Shown here piece by piece: positions 49,287 to 60,611 of a DNA stretch of 64,000 nucleotides. Within the stretch, counting starts at the first letter, position 1, and each line of letters opens with the position of its first letter. The translations under genes and the position numbers were made by a program. The stretch is from Thauera propionica (GTDB lineage: Bacteria > Pseudomonadota > Gammaproteobacteria > Burkholderiales > Rhodocyclaceae). The DNA lies in the NCBI RefSeq assembly GCF_002245655.1, contig NZ_NOIH01000003.1:248001-312000 (forward strand), given 5' to 3'. Under the pieces are notes generated by a model, which was not told where the DNA came from, searched no databases, and worked only from the letters and a program-made list of their open reading frames with translations.

Positions 49287-50357
49287 TCACCCCGACGAGG
49301 GCGTCAACACCGCATCGATTGCCCTCACCACCGCCGCACTCACCGCCTGCCAGTTGGCGTTGTCGATGCGCGGGGTCTGGTAGCGCAGCAAGGGCCTGAG
49401 CGCCTCGGGCAAGGCGTCTTCCGGGGGCAACTGGGCGTCGTCCACCAGCACGGGCAGGATGCGCTTCTGCCCTGCAAGCAGGGACTCGATTTCGAACCGC
49501 AACACGTCGCCCTCGTCCCACAATCGCGGCCGGCCCTGTGCGTCAGCCGCCATGAAGCCGCGCCCGATCAGCACCACGCCGACCTTGCTTGCCGCGATCG
49601 CCCCACCGATCGTCTCGCGCCAGTCCGCACTCGGGTCGATGCCGTGCAGGTCCATGAACACGCGACGCGCGCCGAAATGCTCGATCAGGTCGTCGCGCAG
49701 GCGGCCGGCGGCCATGCCGGTGTCCGCACGGCGGTAGGAGATGAAGATGTCGGCCTGCCCGGCAAGCGTACCCAGCAGTAGCCGCGCAAGCGGCCCGGTG
49801 CTGTTGATCCAGGGCACGGCCAGGCTCAGGAACTGCGTCTGGCTCAGCCCCGGCACGGGCGCCTCGCCCCAGGTCCGCAGGATCTCGTGGAACACCTCGC
49901 GCGACTCGCCGCCGGCGAAGGGAATCGGCAGCACCGGCTTGCCGGCGTCGATGAAGCGCCGCGCAATGGCAAGCGAGCCACTGCGCCCGCCGATCATCAC
50001 CGCGGCGCCGGCACGCCCGATCGCCTGCTCGATCCAATCGTCGTAGTCCGACAGGCGCACGGTGCACTCGGCCGGCGCGGCAAAGCCCTCGCCCGGCAGG
50101 AAGTAGCCACGCTGGAAGTGCGGCAGCCACAGCTGCAGGTAGCCCGACCCCGGCGCCAGGCCCCGGCGCAGGCATTCCGCCCAGAAGGCACGCGCGGCGA
50201 CGCTATCCACCCCCGGCGTGTTGCCGGTGATCAGCCCGAATCCGCTGCGCGCCAGCTCGCGCCCCACCATGTCGGCCAGGCGTCGGAACGGCCGATACCA
50301 CGGCAGCGGAAGGCTGAAGGTGGTGCCAACGACGAGGATGTAAGGGTAGGCCGGCAT
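49287..50357 (-). CDS. SLOG-TIR fusion protein, putative nucleotide-signalling/immune protein
   Basis: A 356-residue cytoplasmic protein with two parts. Residues 5-150 form a Rossmann-like domain of the SLOG/LOG type: YILVVGTTFS, ELARSGFGLITGNTPGVD, a Trp/Tyr-rich insert, AVMIGGRSGSLAIARRFIDAGKPVLPIPFAGGES. After a linker (about 155-200), residues 203-325 are a TIR domain: DIFISYRRADTGMAAGRLRDDL, RRVFMDLHGIDP, WRETIGGAIAASKVGVVLIG, and VLRFEIESLL with the likely catalytic Glu289. TIR domains of this class cleave NAD+ or make cyclic ADP-ribose isomers, and SLOG domains bind such products. Its activity here is inferred. It is convergent with the AraC gene, with an 11-base gap. Confidence 0.82.
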   Translation of the reverse strand: MPAYPYILVVGTTFSLPLPWYRPFRRLADMVGRELARSGFGLITGNTPGVDSVAARAFWAECLRRGLAPGSGYLQLWLPHFQRGYFLPGEGFAAPAECTVRLSDYDDWIEQAIGRAGAAVMIGGRSGSLAIARRFIDAGKPVLPIPFAGGESREVFHEILRTWGEAPVPGLSQTQFLSLAVPWINSTGPLARLLLGTLAGQADIFISYRRADTGMAAGRLRDDLIEHFGARRVFMDLHGIDPSADWRETIGGAIAASKVGVVLIGRGFMAADAQGRPRLWDEGDVLRFEIESLLAGQKRILPVLVDDAQLPPEDALPEALRPLLRYQTPRIDNANWQAVSAAVVRAIDAVLTPSSG

Positions 50358-50519
50358 GGTGGCATTGCCTCGGTGAGTCGCACGTCGTTCAACCTAAGCA
50401 TAGACGGAGCAGCGCGCTCCATGCGCACGCGCACTTTGAAGTCCCGCATGGCATGTGCTAGATCGCACTATGTGGCCCGGATGAGCTGTGCCGGAGTCGT
50501 TTCAGAGGAGGAACTCGCC

Positions 50520-51305
50520 ATGTCACGCACGCCGCTGCTGTTACTTCTCGTCCTGGCGATGCTGTCCTCACCCGTCGCATGGGCCGCGGATAAATCCTGC
50601 GCAATCGTGCTGATGCACGGCAAATGGGGCAATCCACGCTTCGTGGCCGGCTTCGGTGAAGCCCTGTCGGACCTGTGCGAGTACGAGTCGCTGGAAATGC
50701 CGTGGTCGCAGCGGCGCAACTACGACGCCGACTACACCGAGGCCTTGGCCGAGATCGCGCGCCAGGTCACGCGTTTCCGCGAGCAGGGCTTTCAGCGAGT
50801 CATCGTGGCGGGGCACAGTTTCGGCGCCAATGCGGCGATCGCATACATGGCAAACCACGGCGACGCGGATGGCGTCATGGCGATCGGCCCGGGGCATACA
50901 CCGGAGATCTTCTACGAGCGCGGGCGGACCCGCGAGTCGGTCGACCAGGCCCGCGCGATGGTGAATGAGGGCAAGGGCGAAGAGACCTCAGGCTTCCACG
51001 ACATTAACCAGGACAGGGAGCAGAAGATCCGGATGCGTGCCCGCATCTACCTGAGCTACTTCGACCCGGACGGGATCGGCAACATGGGGCGATCGGCAGA
51101 TGGCTTTTACAAGGCGGTTCCGTTCGCATGGATCATCGGCACCAGCGATCGACTCAGCAGGGGCGGTCCGCAATACGCGCACGCCCGCGCCCCGGAACAC
51201 CCGAAAAGCGCCTACCTGGAGGTCTCCGCGGACCATGTCAGCGTACTCGACGCGCCGGGCCGGCAAGCGGCGCGGGAATGGCTGCTGAGCCTCGACGCGA
51301 ACTGA
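50520..51305 (+). CDS. Secreted alpha/beta hydrolase
   Basis: A 261-residue exported protein. The signal peptide (PLLLLLVLAMLSSPVAWA-AD) is cleaved near residue 22. The hydrolase fold follows, with IVLMHGKWG as oxyanion loop, nucleophile Ser100 in VIVAGHSFGANAAIAYMA, and a C-terminal SADHVSVLDAPG with the triad His. The substrate is unknown. AGAGGAGG nine bases before ATG 50520 fixes the start; an upstream ATG at 50481 lacks one. It is divergent from the SLOG-TIR gene across 162 bases. Confidence 0.86.
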   Translation: MSRTPLLLLLVLAMLSSPVAWAADKSCAIVLMHGKWGNPRFVAGFGEALSDLCEYESLEMPWSQRRNYDADYTEALAEIARQVTRFREQGFQRVIVAGHSFGANAAIAYMANHGDADGVMAIGPGHTPEIFYERGRTRESVDQARAMVNEGKGEETSGFHDINQDREQKIRMRARIYLSYFDPDGIGNMGRSADGFYKAVPFAWIIGTSDRLSRGGPQYAHARAPEHPKSAYLEVSADHVSVLDAPGRQAAREWLLSLDAN

Positions 51306-51340
51306 GACGGTTGGCGCGCGAGGGATGGCACGGGTTAAGC

Positions 51341-51706
51341 TCAGCCCATCTCGCCGCGCTTCACGAACACATAGTGCTTCGTCACCGCCTCCAGCACCTC
51401 GAACACGCCCTTGAAGCCCGCCGGAATCACGCAGGCCTCGCCCGGCCCGAAGACGCGCGTCAGCCCGCCTTCGTCGGTGATGCGGATGCGGCCGGACAGC
51501 ACGTGGAAGAACTCGTCGGTATCGTCGGCAAAGGCGATGCGCCACGCCCCCGGCTCGCAGGACCACAGGCCGGCGGACATGCCGTCGCGTTCGAAGTGGT
51601 TCCAGGTGGTACGCAGCGGGTTGCCGTCGACCAGGCGGTCGGGGCGCGGGTGGTCGAAGCTGGCGGGGGTGTCGGCGTGGGCGAAGGCGGTGAGGGTCTT
51701 GTGCAT
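51341..51706 (-). CDS. Cupin-domain protein (DUF861 type)
   Basis: A 121-residue small cupin of the Cupin_3/DUF861 group. WSCEPGAWRIAFADDTDEFFHVLSGRIRIT and FGPGEACVIPAGFKGVFEVLE are the two cupin motifs. The usual metal His residues are partly replaced (one is kept in EFFHVLSG), so metal binding is uncertain. Its function is unknown. It is convergent with the secreted hydrolase gene. Confidence 0.85.
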   Translation of the reverse strand: MHKTLTAFAHADTPASFDHPRPDRLVDGNPLRTTWNHFERDGMSAGLWSCEPGAWRIAFADDTDEFFHVLSGRIRITDEGGLTRVFGPGEACVIPAGFKGVFEVLEAVTKHYVFVKRGEMG

Positions 51707-51812
51707 GGCTGCGGACGGACTCGATCAGGAGCCGAATTCTAGCCTTGCGCCACGCTTCGCCAGGGGCGACACTGCGCCGCCCTCATCGATCACCCAAGCC
51801 AGAGACACCGCA

Positions 51813-52295
51813 ATGGACCTGCCCGCCCACCAGCTCACCATGACCGTCCTGATGACGCCCGACACCGCCAACTTCTCGGGCAAGGTGCACGGCGGCGCCA
51901 TCCTCAAGCTGCTCGACCAGGTCGCCTACGCCTGCGCCGCGCGCTACGCCGGCCACTACGTCGTCACGCTCAGCGTCGACCAGGTGATGTTCCGCCAGCC
52001 CATCCACGTCGGCGAACTCGTCACCTTCCTCGCCTCGGTCAACCACACCGGCAATTCGTCGATGGAAGTCGGCATCAAGGTCGTCGCCGAGGACATCCGC
52101 GGCAAGGTCGTGCGCCACGTCAATAGCTGCTTCTTCACCATGATCGCGGTCGACGACGAAGGCCGCCCGACCAAGGTGCCGACGCTGGAACCCAGTACCC
52201 CGGACGAGCGCCGCCGTTTCGCCGAAGCCGAAGTGCGCCGCGCGATGCGGCGCGAGATGGAGCGCAAGTTCGCCGAGGTACACGGCGGGGAGTGA
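51813..52295 (+). CDS. Acyl-CoA thioesterase (YciA/BACH type hot-dog)
   Basis: A 160-residue hot-dog thioesterase. It has MTPDTANFSGKVHGGAILKLLDQVAY with the catalytic Asn/Asp region, VSVDQVMFRQPI-like LSVDQVMFRQPIHVGELV, and a basic helical tail. It hydrolyses acyl-CoA in the cytoplasm; the chain length cannot be inferred. ATG 51813 begins the family N-terminus (MDLPAHQLTMTVLMTP). It is an independent unit between the cupin and sdaA. Confidence 0.9.
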   Translation: MDLPAHQLTMTVLMTPDTANFSGKVHGGAILKLLDQVAYACAARYAGHYVVTLSVDQVMFRQPIHVGELVTFLASVNHTGNSSMEVGIKVVAEDIRGKVVRHVNSCFFTMIAVDDEGRPTKVPTLEPSTPDERRRFAEAEVRRAMRREMERKFAEVHGGE

Positions 52296-52417
52296 GCGCC
52301 GGGGTGCACGCAGCGACCCGCTTCGCCAGAATCCAGGGGCGGGAAACAACCGATTGAGGCTGTGTCCGCGCGGACGCAGAATGCGGCATCGAAGTGGAAT
52401 TGCCCCCGGAAACACCC

Positions 52418-53800
<1,383 letters not shown>

Positions 53801-53840
53801 ACCATTCCCGGGCCACGATCCGGCAACAGGACACCCGACG

Positions 53841-54764
53841 ATGGAACTGAAGTGGCTCGAAGACTTCCTCAGCCTGGCCGAGAGCGGCAGCTTCTCGCGC
53901 TCGGCCGAGCAACGCCACGTGTCGCAGCCGGCCTTCTCGCGCCGCATCCGCGCGCTCGAGGCCTGGCTGGGCGTGGCGCTGGTCGACCGCAGTACCTATC
54001 CGACCCGGCTGACCGAAGCCGGCGAGGCCTTCAAGGGCCCGGCGATCGACCTGCTCAACCGTCTGCACGCCGCACGGGCGCAGGTGCGCGGCCACCAGGC
54101 CATCGCCAGCGAGGCGCTGGTGGTGGCCGTGCCGCACACGCTCGCCTTCGCCTTCTTCCCGGCCTGGGTCGGCCGCCTGAAGGCGAGCTTCGGCGAGGTG
54201 CCGACGCGCCTGGTGGCGGGCAACGTCCACGACGTCGTGATGATGCTGGTGGAAGGCGGCTGCGACCTGCTGCTGTGCTACCACCATCCGGCACACCCGG
54301 TATGGCTCGACCCCGGGCGCTTCGAGGGCCTGAGCCTGGGGGTCGAGCATGTCCGCCCCTACCTGCCGCGCCGCCTCGCCGGCAGCGCTCGATGGCAGTT
54401 GCCGGGCACGGCCGCCGCGCCCATTCCCTTCCTGCGCTACGGCCCCAACACCTACCTGCGACGCATGGTCGACACCATCCTCGACCGCGCCAGCCAGCCC
54501 GCACACCTCGCGCTGCAGTACGAATCGGACATGGCCGAGAGCCTGAAGGCGATGCTGCTGGCCGGCCACGGCCTCGCCTTCCTGCCCGCCAGCGCCGTCA
54601 GCCGCGAACTCGAGCGTGGGGAGGTCGTGAGCGCGGGCGGCCCGGAGTGGAGCCTGGAGATGGAGGTGCGCCTGTACCGTGACCGCGCCAATGCCCGGCC
54701 CGAACTGAACCGGCTGTGGGAACACCTTGCCGCACAGGTCGAGCAACCCGTCCGGCAAGGCTGA
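53841..54764 (+). CDS. LysR-family regulator (HypT/YjiE-like)
   Basis: A 307-residue LysR protein. The N-terminal HTH reads [37 protein letters not shown], and the [11 protein letters not shown] core and overall layout resemble the HypT/YjiE branch. A co-inducer domain covers about 90-300 ([27 protein letters not shown]). Its effector is unknown. Lying between sdaA and gdhA, it may govern amino-acid deamination; an ATGC-N7-GCAT element downstream of it is a candidate site. Confidence 0.88.
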   Translation: MELKWLEDFLSLAESGSFSRSAEQRHVSQPAFSRRIRALEAWLGVALVDRSTYPTRLTEAGEAFKGPAIDLLNRLHAARAQVRGHQAIASEALVVAVPHTLAFAFFPAWVGRLKASFGEVPTRLVAGNVHDVVMMLVEGGCDLLLCYHHPAHPVWLDPGRFEGLSLGVEHVRPYLPRRLAGSARWQLPGTAAAPIPFLRYGPNTYLRRMVDTILDRASQPAHLALQYESDMAESLKAMLLAGHGLAFLPASAVSRELERGEVVSAGGPEWSLEMEVRLYRDRANARPELNRLWEHLAAQVEQPVRQG

Positions 54765-54793
54765 AGCGGCCCGCGCGACAATGCGCCAAGGTT

Positions 54794-54808
54794 ATGCATC
54801 CAACGCAT
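54794..54808 (+). promoter_or_regulatory. Candidate LysR-type operator before gdhA
   Basis: The inverted repeat ATGC-N7-GCAT contains the T-N11-A spacing of LysR sites. It lies 82 bases before the gdhA start and just after the LysR gene. A second, 16-bp perfect palindrome GCGGCCCCGGGGCCGC follows at 54830-54845. Binding is inferred only. Confidence 0.35.
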
Positions 54809-54889
54809 GACCCAATGAGGCAACGGCATGCGGCCCCGGGGCCGCGAGGGTCAGAATTCGCGCATCACCCCTGCCCCGGAGAGGCGAAC

Positions 54890-56200
54890 ATGAGCGCGAC
54901 ACCCAACACCCAGCAAGGCTTCGAGCGGCTTGCCGGCCTGTCCTACCTGAACCCGGCCGCACCGGAACCCTGGGCCAGCTTCGTCGAGCAGATCGAGCGC
55001 GTGCGCCCCTACCTGGGTTCGCTGGAGCGCTGGATCGAAACGCTGAAGCACCCGAAGCGCACGCTGATCGTCGATGTGCCGATCGAGCGTGACGACGGCA
55101 CTGTGGCCCACTACGAGGGCTACCGCGTGCAGCACAACCTGTCGCGCGGCCCCGGCAAGGGCGGCGTGCGCTTCCACCCGGACGTCACGCTCAACGAAGT
55201 CATGGCGCTGGCCGGCTGGATGACGGTCAAGAACGCCGCGGTCGGCCTGCCCTTCGGCGGCGCCAAGGGCGGCATCCGCGTCGATCCGACGACCGTCAGC
55301 AAGGGCGAGCTGCAGCGCATCACCCGCCGCTACACCTCCGAGATCGGCATCATCATCGGCCCCGACAAGGACATCCCCGCGCCCGACGTCGGCACCAACG
55401 CGATGACGATGGCGGTGATGATGGACACCTTCTCGATGAACCGCGGCGGCACCGCTACCGGCGTCGTCACCGGCAAGCCGATCGCACTGGGCGGCAGCCT
55501 CGGGCGGCAGGAAGCGACCGGGCGCGGGGTGTTCATCACCGCGCGCGAGGCAGGCCGCCAGATGGGTGTGCCGATCGAAGGCGCGCGGGTGGTGGTGCAA
55601 GGCTTCGGCAACGTCGGCGGCATCGGTGCGCGACTGTTCCACGCGGCCGGTGCGCGCGTGATCGCAGTCGCCGATCACACCGCAACGCTGGTGAACGAAG
55701 CCGGCATCGACATCCCGGCGGCGATGGCACACGCCGCAGAAAACGGCGGCCTGAAGGGCTTTGCAGGCGCCTCGCCGATCGACATCGAGGATTTCTGGCG
55801 GCTCGAGTGCGAGTTCCTGGTCCCGGCCGCGCTCGAAGGGCAGCTCACGGTCGAGCGCGCCGCCGGCGTGCGTGCCCGCATCGTGGTCGAAGGCGCCAAC
55901 GGCCCGACGACCCCGGCGGCGGACGACGTGCTGCGCGAGCGCGGCACCCTCGTCGTGCCCGACGTGCTCGCCAACGCGGGCGGCGTGACCGTGTCGTATT
56001 TCGAGTGGGTGCAGGACTTCTCGAGCTTCTTCTGGACCGAGGACGAGATCAACGAGCGCCTCGAACGCATCATGGTCGGCGCCTTCTCTGCGATCTGGAA
56101 GCTCGCGCAGGAAAAGCACGTTTCGCTGCGGACCGCTGCCTTCATCATCGCCTGCCAGCGCGTGCTGGAAGCGCGCGCCGAGCGCGGGCTTTACCCCTGA
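54890..56200 (+). CDS. gdhA: Glutamate dehydrogenase (Glu/Leu/Phe/Val family)
   Basis: A 436-residue NAD(P)-dependent dehydrogenase of the GdhA/GudB type. The substrate domain has [12 protein letters not shown] (Lys90), MTVKNA (Lys114) and the catalytic Lys126 in [10 protein letters not shown]. The Rossmann domain has [34 protein letters not shown] and [15 protein letters not shown] complete the signature. It interconverts glutamate with 2-oxoglutarate and ammonia. GGAGAGG lies six bases before ATG 54890. A perfect 24-bp hairpin follows the stop. Confidence 0.95.
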   Translation: MSATPNTQQGFERLAGLSYLNPAAPEPWASFVEQIERVRPYLGSLERWIETLKHPKRTLIVDVPIERDDGTVAHYEGYRVQHNLSRGPGKGGVRFHPDVTLNEVMALAGWMTVKNAAVGLPFGGAKGGIRVDPTTVSKGELQRITRRYTSEIGIIIGPDKDIPAPDVGTNAMTMAVMMDTFSMNRGGTATGVVTGKPIALGGSLGRQEATGRGVFITAREAGRQMGVPIEGARVVVQGFGNVGGIGARLFHAAGARVIAVADHTATLVNEAGIDIPAAMAHAAENGGLKGFAGASPIDIEDFWRLECEFLVPAALEGQLTVERAAGVRARIVVEGANGPTTPAADDVLRERGTLVVPDVLANAGGVTVSYFEWVQDFSSFFWTEDEINERLERIMVGAFSAIWKLAQEKHVSLRTAAFIIACQRVLEARAERGLYP

Positions 56201-56213
56201 TCGGACGTACGCA

Positions 56214-56265
56214 GTCCAGCAAAAGAGGAACGGGGCCGCAAGGCCCCGTTCCTCTTTTGCTGGAC
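56214..56265. terminator. Bidirectional terminator hairpin
   Basis: A perfect 24-bp inverted repeat (56214-56237 with 56242-56265) closed by a GCAA tetraloop. An AAAAGAGG/CCTCTTTT segment in the stem gives a T-tract in either direction. It lies between gdhA and the convergent gene at 56282, 14 bases from the gdhA stop and 17 from the other. Confidence 0.85.
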
Positions 56266-56281
56266 TAGAACGACAGAGACA

Positions 56282-56665
56282 TCAGCCGCGCAACAGGCTG
56301 GGGGCCTGCTGGCCCGGCGGCGTGGCGGCATCGCGTGCGACGGCAGCCTGTTCGACGTCGCGGTAGGCCTCCACTGCGCGCTGCGCCGTGTAGCTGACCT
56401 GCCCATCCTCAGCCGGCGCCCCCTGCACGGCCGCAGCGGCGCGGGCTTCGGGCGTGTTCTGGTCGGGCTGCGCGGGGCGGCTGGCCTGGCTGCGCGCCCC
56501 ATCACTGAGCGTAACGACGGCACTGGCCGGTTCCGAAGCAGCAGGCAAAGCCGGCGCGTCGGGCCGCGTGGGCGCCTGCAAGGCGCGGGGATCGGTGATC
56601 CGCGCCTCGGACTGGCGCATCAGCTCGCGCGGCTGCATCGCGGCACTGCTCGAGATTCCGTCCAT
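56282..56665 (-). CDS. Uncharacterised Ala/Pro/Gln-rich protein
   Basis: A 127-residue hydrophilic protein that I do not recognise. It has no signal peptide and no cysteine. The sequence is dominated by Ala, Pro, Gln, Ser and Arg and is probably disordered, apart from a possible C-terminal helix (VSYTAQRAVEAYRDVEQAAVARDA). Ala-rich AAMQPRELMRQSEARITDP near the start could form a second helix. The C-terminal region is reminiscent of small proteins linked to surface appendages, but nothing can be claimed. It has its own terminator and a short AGGTGTAG site before the ATG. Confidence 0.65.
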   Translation of the reverse strand: MDGISSSAAMQPRELMRQSEARITDPRALQAPTRPDAPALPAASEPASAVVTLSDGARSQASRPAQPDQNTPEARAAAAVQGAPAEDGQVSYTAQRAVEAYRDVEQAAVARDAATPPGQQAPSLLRG

Positions 56666-56857
56666 GGCTACACCTCGTCGGGTTCGTTACGACTGACAGT
56701 TTAGACCTGCCGGTCACCGGATACGACAACAAACCGCACACATCGATCCAGGATGCGCCTAGCCAGCGCGAGGCGTCCTGTCACGACATCGAAGCGCCCG
56801 AGCGACGCAAGCCCCTCTAGAATGAAGCATGCATGTCACCAGGAACGGGAAACGACG

Positions 56858-57355
56858 ATGAATGCGACGATCCGCTTCGCCAGCCTGATGCTCGGCACGA
56901 CCCTGCTATCCCTCCCCGCTTCCGCGGACGAGGTCGACTGCAGCGGCAGCATGGGCGCTGTCTCCATCGACGGCGACATCCGCGTGCCCTCGGGCCGCAC
57001 CTGCACGCTGAACGGCACGCGCGTCGACGGCAACGTCAGGGTTGCCCGCGCAGCCACCCTGCTGGCCCGCGACGTGAAGGTCGAAGGCAACATCCAGGCC
57101 GAGGGCGCACGCCAGGTGTCCTTGCTTGGCGGCTCCTACATGGGCGGCAATGTCCAGCTCGAACAGGGCAGTTCGGTGAAGGTGGATGCCGCCGAGGTCG
57201 ACGGCGACCTCCAGCTGTTCGCGAACAGCGGCGCGGTGCATGTGAATCGCAACCGGGTGGATGGCAACCTGCAGTGCAAGTCGAACCAGCACCCGATCAC
57301 CGGCGGCGGCAACCGCGTGCGCGGCAACAAGGAGGATCAGTGCGCCGGGCTGTGA
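56858..57355 (+). CDS. Secreted repeat protein, predicted beta-helix
   Basis: A 165-residue exported protein with a signal peptide cleaved near ASA-DE (23). The mature part is a periodic repeat with seven x-G-N/D turns whose glycines lie at 39, 58, 77, 97, 116, 136 and 156, a 19-20 residue step (IDGDIRV, VDGNVRV, VEGNIQA, MGGNVQL, VDGDLQL, VDGNLQC, VRGNKED). This spacing predicts a single-stranded beta-helix, as in polymer-forming or adhesin-like proteins. Four cysteines (28, 49, 140, 162) could cap it by disulfides. Its function is unknown. ATG 56858 is chosen because it starts the signal peptide. Confidence 0.75.
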   Translation: MNATIRFASLMLGTTLLSLPASADEVDCSGSMGAVSIDGDIRVPSGRTCTLNGTRVDGNVRVARAATLLARDVKVEGNIQAEGARQVSLLGGSYMGGNVQLEQGSSVKVDAAEVDGDLQLFANSGAVHVNRNRVDGNLQCKSNQHPITGGGNRVRGNKEDQCAGL

Positions 57356-57365
57356 CGCGCGCTGT

Positions 57366-58265
57366 TCAGGGCGCCGTGCCCGACGGCGCTGCAGCGGAGA
57401 ACGCCTGCCGGAACTCGGTGGGCGTGAGCCCCTGGTGCCGCGCGAAGAAGCGCGAAAAGTAGGCCGGATCGCGGAAGCCGAGGGAGTAGCCGATGCCGGT
57501 CACGTCGAGATCGGAATACGCGAGCAAGCGTCGCGCCTCCAGCAGCAGGCGTTCGTGGATCAGGTTCTGCGCATTGGTGCCGGCCTCGCGCCGGCAGCTC
57601 GCGTTGAGCTGCTGGGGCGACACGCCCAGGCGCTGCGCGTAGAAGCTCACCGGCTGCCAGTCGCGGAAGTGCTGCTCGATGAGCATGTGGAAGCGCTCCA
57701 CGCGCTGCCGGATGCGGTCCTGCGACGCGCGCTCGGCGGTTGCCCCGCCGGCGCGGGCAAGCTCCACCACCACCAGTCCGAGGATCGCCATCAGCATGCT
57801 GATGCGCCCGGGCTGATGGCCCGCGTACTCCCGTCCGAACTGCTCGAAGCGCAGTCGCATGCGTTCGACACTTTCCTCGCCCTCGGCCAGCGGCAGGTAG
57901 CGCAGCGAGTCGAATGCCACCCGCAGATCAGGCGAAAGTGCAAGCAGTTCGCCCAGCAGCGCCTGCGGCAGCGTCACGATGTGCCCCACCATGTCAGGCG
58001 AAAAGCGAAAGCCGTGGATATGGCGCGCCGGCACCATGACCAGGCACGGCGTCTGCAGCTCGAAGCTGCGCGTCTCGAAGGTCATGCGCGCCTCGCCCGA
58101 AAGCAGAAACACGATCTGTATCAAGCCGTCATGGCTGTGGGGGGTGATTTCCCAGTCATGCAGCGCGCTGCGCGCGGCAATCGTCTCATAGTGCACCGGT
58201 TCGGGCGTCGGCCACAGTTCCTTCTCGCCGAACAGCTTGTAGGTGGGCACGCCGGGCAGGGCCAT
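57366..58265 (-). CDS. pobR: PobR-type AraC regulator
   Basis: A 299-residue AraC/XylS regulator. The N-terminal cupin-like ligand domain (HDWEITPHSHDGLIQIVFLLSGEARMTFE) is followed by a C-terminal HTH (about 200-290) with PVSFYAQRLGVSPQQLNASCRREAGTNAQNLIHERLLLEARRLL and GIGYSLGFRDPAYFSRFFARHQGLTPTEFR. Being divergent from pobA, it is very likely the 4-hydroxybenzoate-responsive activator. ATG 58265 is used; an open extension to 58409 would overlap the promoter region. Confidence 0.9.
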   Translation of the reverse strand: MALPGVPTYKLFGEKELWPTPEPVHYETIAARSALHDWEITPHSHDGLIQIVFLLSGEARMTFETRSFELQTPCLVMVPARHIHGFRFSPDMVGHIVTLPQALLGELLALSPDLRVAFDSLRYLPLAEGEESVERMRLRFEQFGREYAGHQPGRISMLMAILGLVVVELARAGGATAERASQDRIRQRVERFHMLIEQHFRDWQPVSFYAQRLGVSPQQLNASCRREAGTNAQNLIHERLLLEARRLLAYSDLDVTGIGYSLGFRDPAYFSRFFARHQGLTPTEFRQAFSAAAPSGTAP

Positions 58266-58321
58266 CGCTTCGTCCTTGATCCATGTGAAAAGGGCACAGG
58301 CAGCATGCCACGACTTTCTAA

Positions 58322-59611
<1,290 letters not shown>

Positions 59612-59648
59612 GCCTCATCGCGCGCCGGAAAGCGGCGCCGCATGTCAG

Positions 59649-59687
59649 AACGGGCGTCACCCACAAGGTGTCGCCCGTTTTCTGTTT
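59649..59687 (+). terminator. Rho-independent terminator of pobA
   Basis: A 13-bp stem with one mismatch (59649-59661 with 59667-59679), a five-base loop and a TTTTCTGTTT tail. Confidence 0.85.
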
Positions 59688-59726
59688 GTCTCGGCCGGCC
59701 GTGCACGACATTGCCGCATCAGGCCC

Positions 59727-60578
59727 TCACAGCCGCAGCGCCTCCGCCGCCTCCCGCAGCAGCGGGAGGAAGCGCGTGCGCATGTGTTCGATGCCCATGC
59801 GCGAGGTCGGGCCGATGATGTTGATGCCGCTGACGACCGTGCCGGCCTTGTCGCGGACCGGCACTGCGATCGAGCGCAGACCGATCTCCATCTGCTGGTT
59901 GGCGATGGCGTAGCCTTGCGTCCTCACCTGCTGCAGCACCTTGCGCAGCTCGGCGGGCGAGACGATGGTGTTCTGGGTGAAAGGCAGGAAGCTCGTGCGC
60001 TCCAGGCAGGCGTCGAGTTCGGCCTCGGGAAGGTGGGCCAGCAGCACCATGCCGATCGAGGTCGCATAGGCGGGCAGGCGGTTGCCGACGTTCAGCGACG
60101 GCGACATGATCCGCGACGCCGCCGCGCGGGCGATATAGACGATGTCCGTGCCGTCGAGCACCGCCATCGAGCAGGCTTCGCCCACCGTCTCGCTGAGCTT
60201 GTCCAGCACCGGCTGCCCCTTGCCCGACAGCGGCGTACCCGAGAGATAGGCATTGCCCAGTGACACGGTCTTGGGCGTCAGCGAGAAGCGGGTGCCGTCA
60301 TGGCAGCGCGCGTAACCCAGTGCGGTGAGCGTGTGCAGGTAGCGCCGCACCGCCGCGCGTGTGATGCCCGTGCGGTAGCTGATCTGCGAGATCGACATCT
60401 GCCGGCCCTGGTTGGTGAAGGCCTGGATCACCGCCAGCCCGCGTGCCAGTGCGGTCACGAAGTTGCGATCGGTGGCGTAGTCCGCGAGGTCATCGCCCTC
60501 GGGCACCTCGGCATCCGGCTCGCCCGGCAGCGCGCCGCCGTTTGGCGCACCGGCACTCCTGTTCGGCACATGCTTCAT
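59727..60578 (-). CDS. IclR-family regulator (PcaU/PcaR-like)
   Basis: A 283-residue IclR protein. The N-terminal winged helix (FVTALARGLAVIQAFTNQGRQMSISQISYRTGITRAAVRRYLHTL) is followed by an effector domain (MAVLDGTDIVYIARA and LRSIAVPVRDKAGTVVSGINI). The Pca/PobR branch of this family senses protocatechuate, quinate or adipate. It is divergent from the TRAP/dehydrogenase operon, and a 19-bp palindrome between them is its likely operator. ATG 60578 has AGAGGGGG upstream. Confidence 0.9.
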   Translation of the reverse strand: MKHVPNRSAGAPNGGALPGEPDAEVPEGDDLADYATDRNFVTALARGLAVIQAFTNQGRQMSISQISYRTGITRAAVRRYLHTLTALGYARCHDGTRFSLTPKTVSLGNAYLSGTPLSGKGQPVLDKLSETVGEACSMAVLDGTDIVYIARAAASRIMSPSLNVGNRLPAYATSIGMVLLAHLPEAELDACLERTSFLPFTQNTIVSPAELRKVLQQVRTQGYAIANQQMEIGLRSIAVPVRDKAGTVVSGINIIGPTSRMGIEHMRTRFLPLLREAAEALRL

Positions 60579-60611
60579 GTCGCTGCCCCCTCTGTTGGCG
60601 CCACCCGGTAT

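Noticed and set aside
49287-50357. Classification as a Thoeris defence system
   Set aside because: Thoeris needs a separate ThsA (SIR2/NADase-SLOG); only one gene with a SLOG and TIR domain is present, and its neighbours are metabolic.
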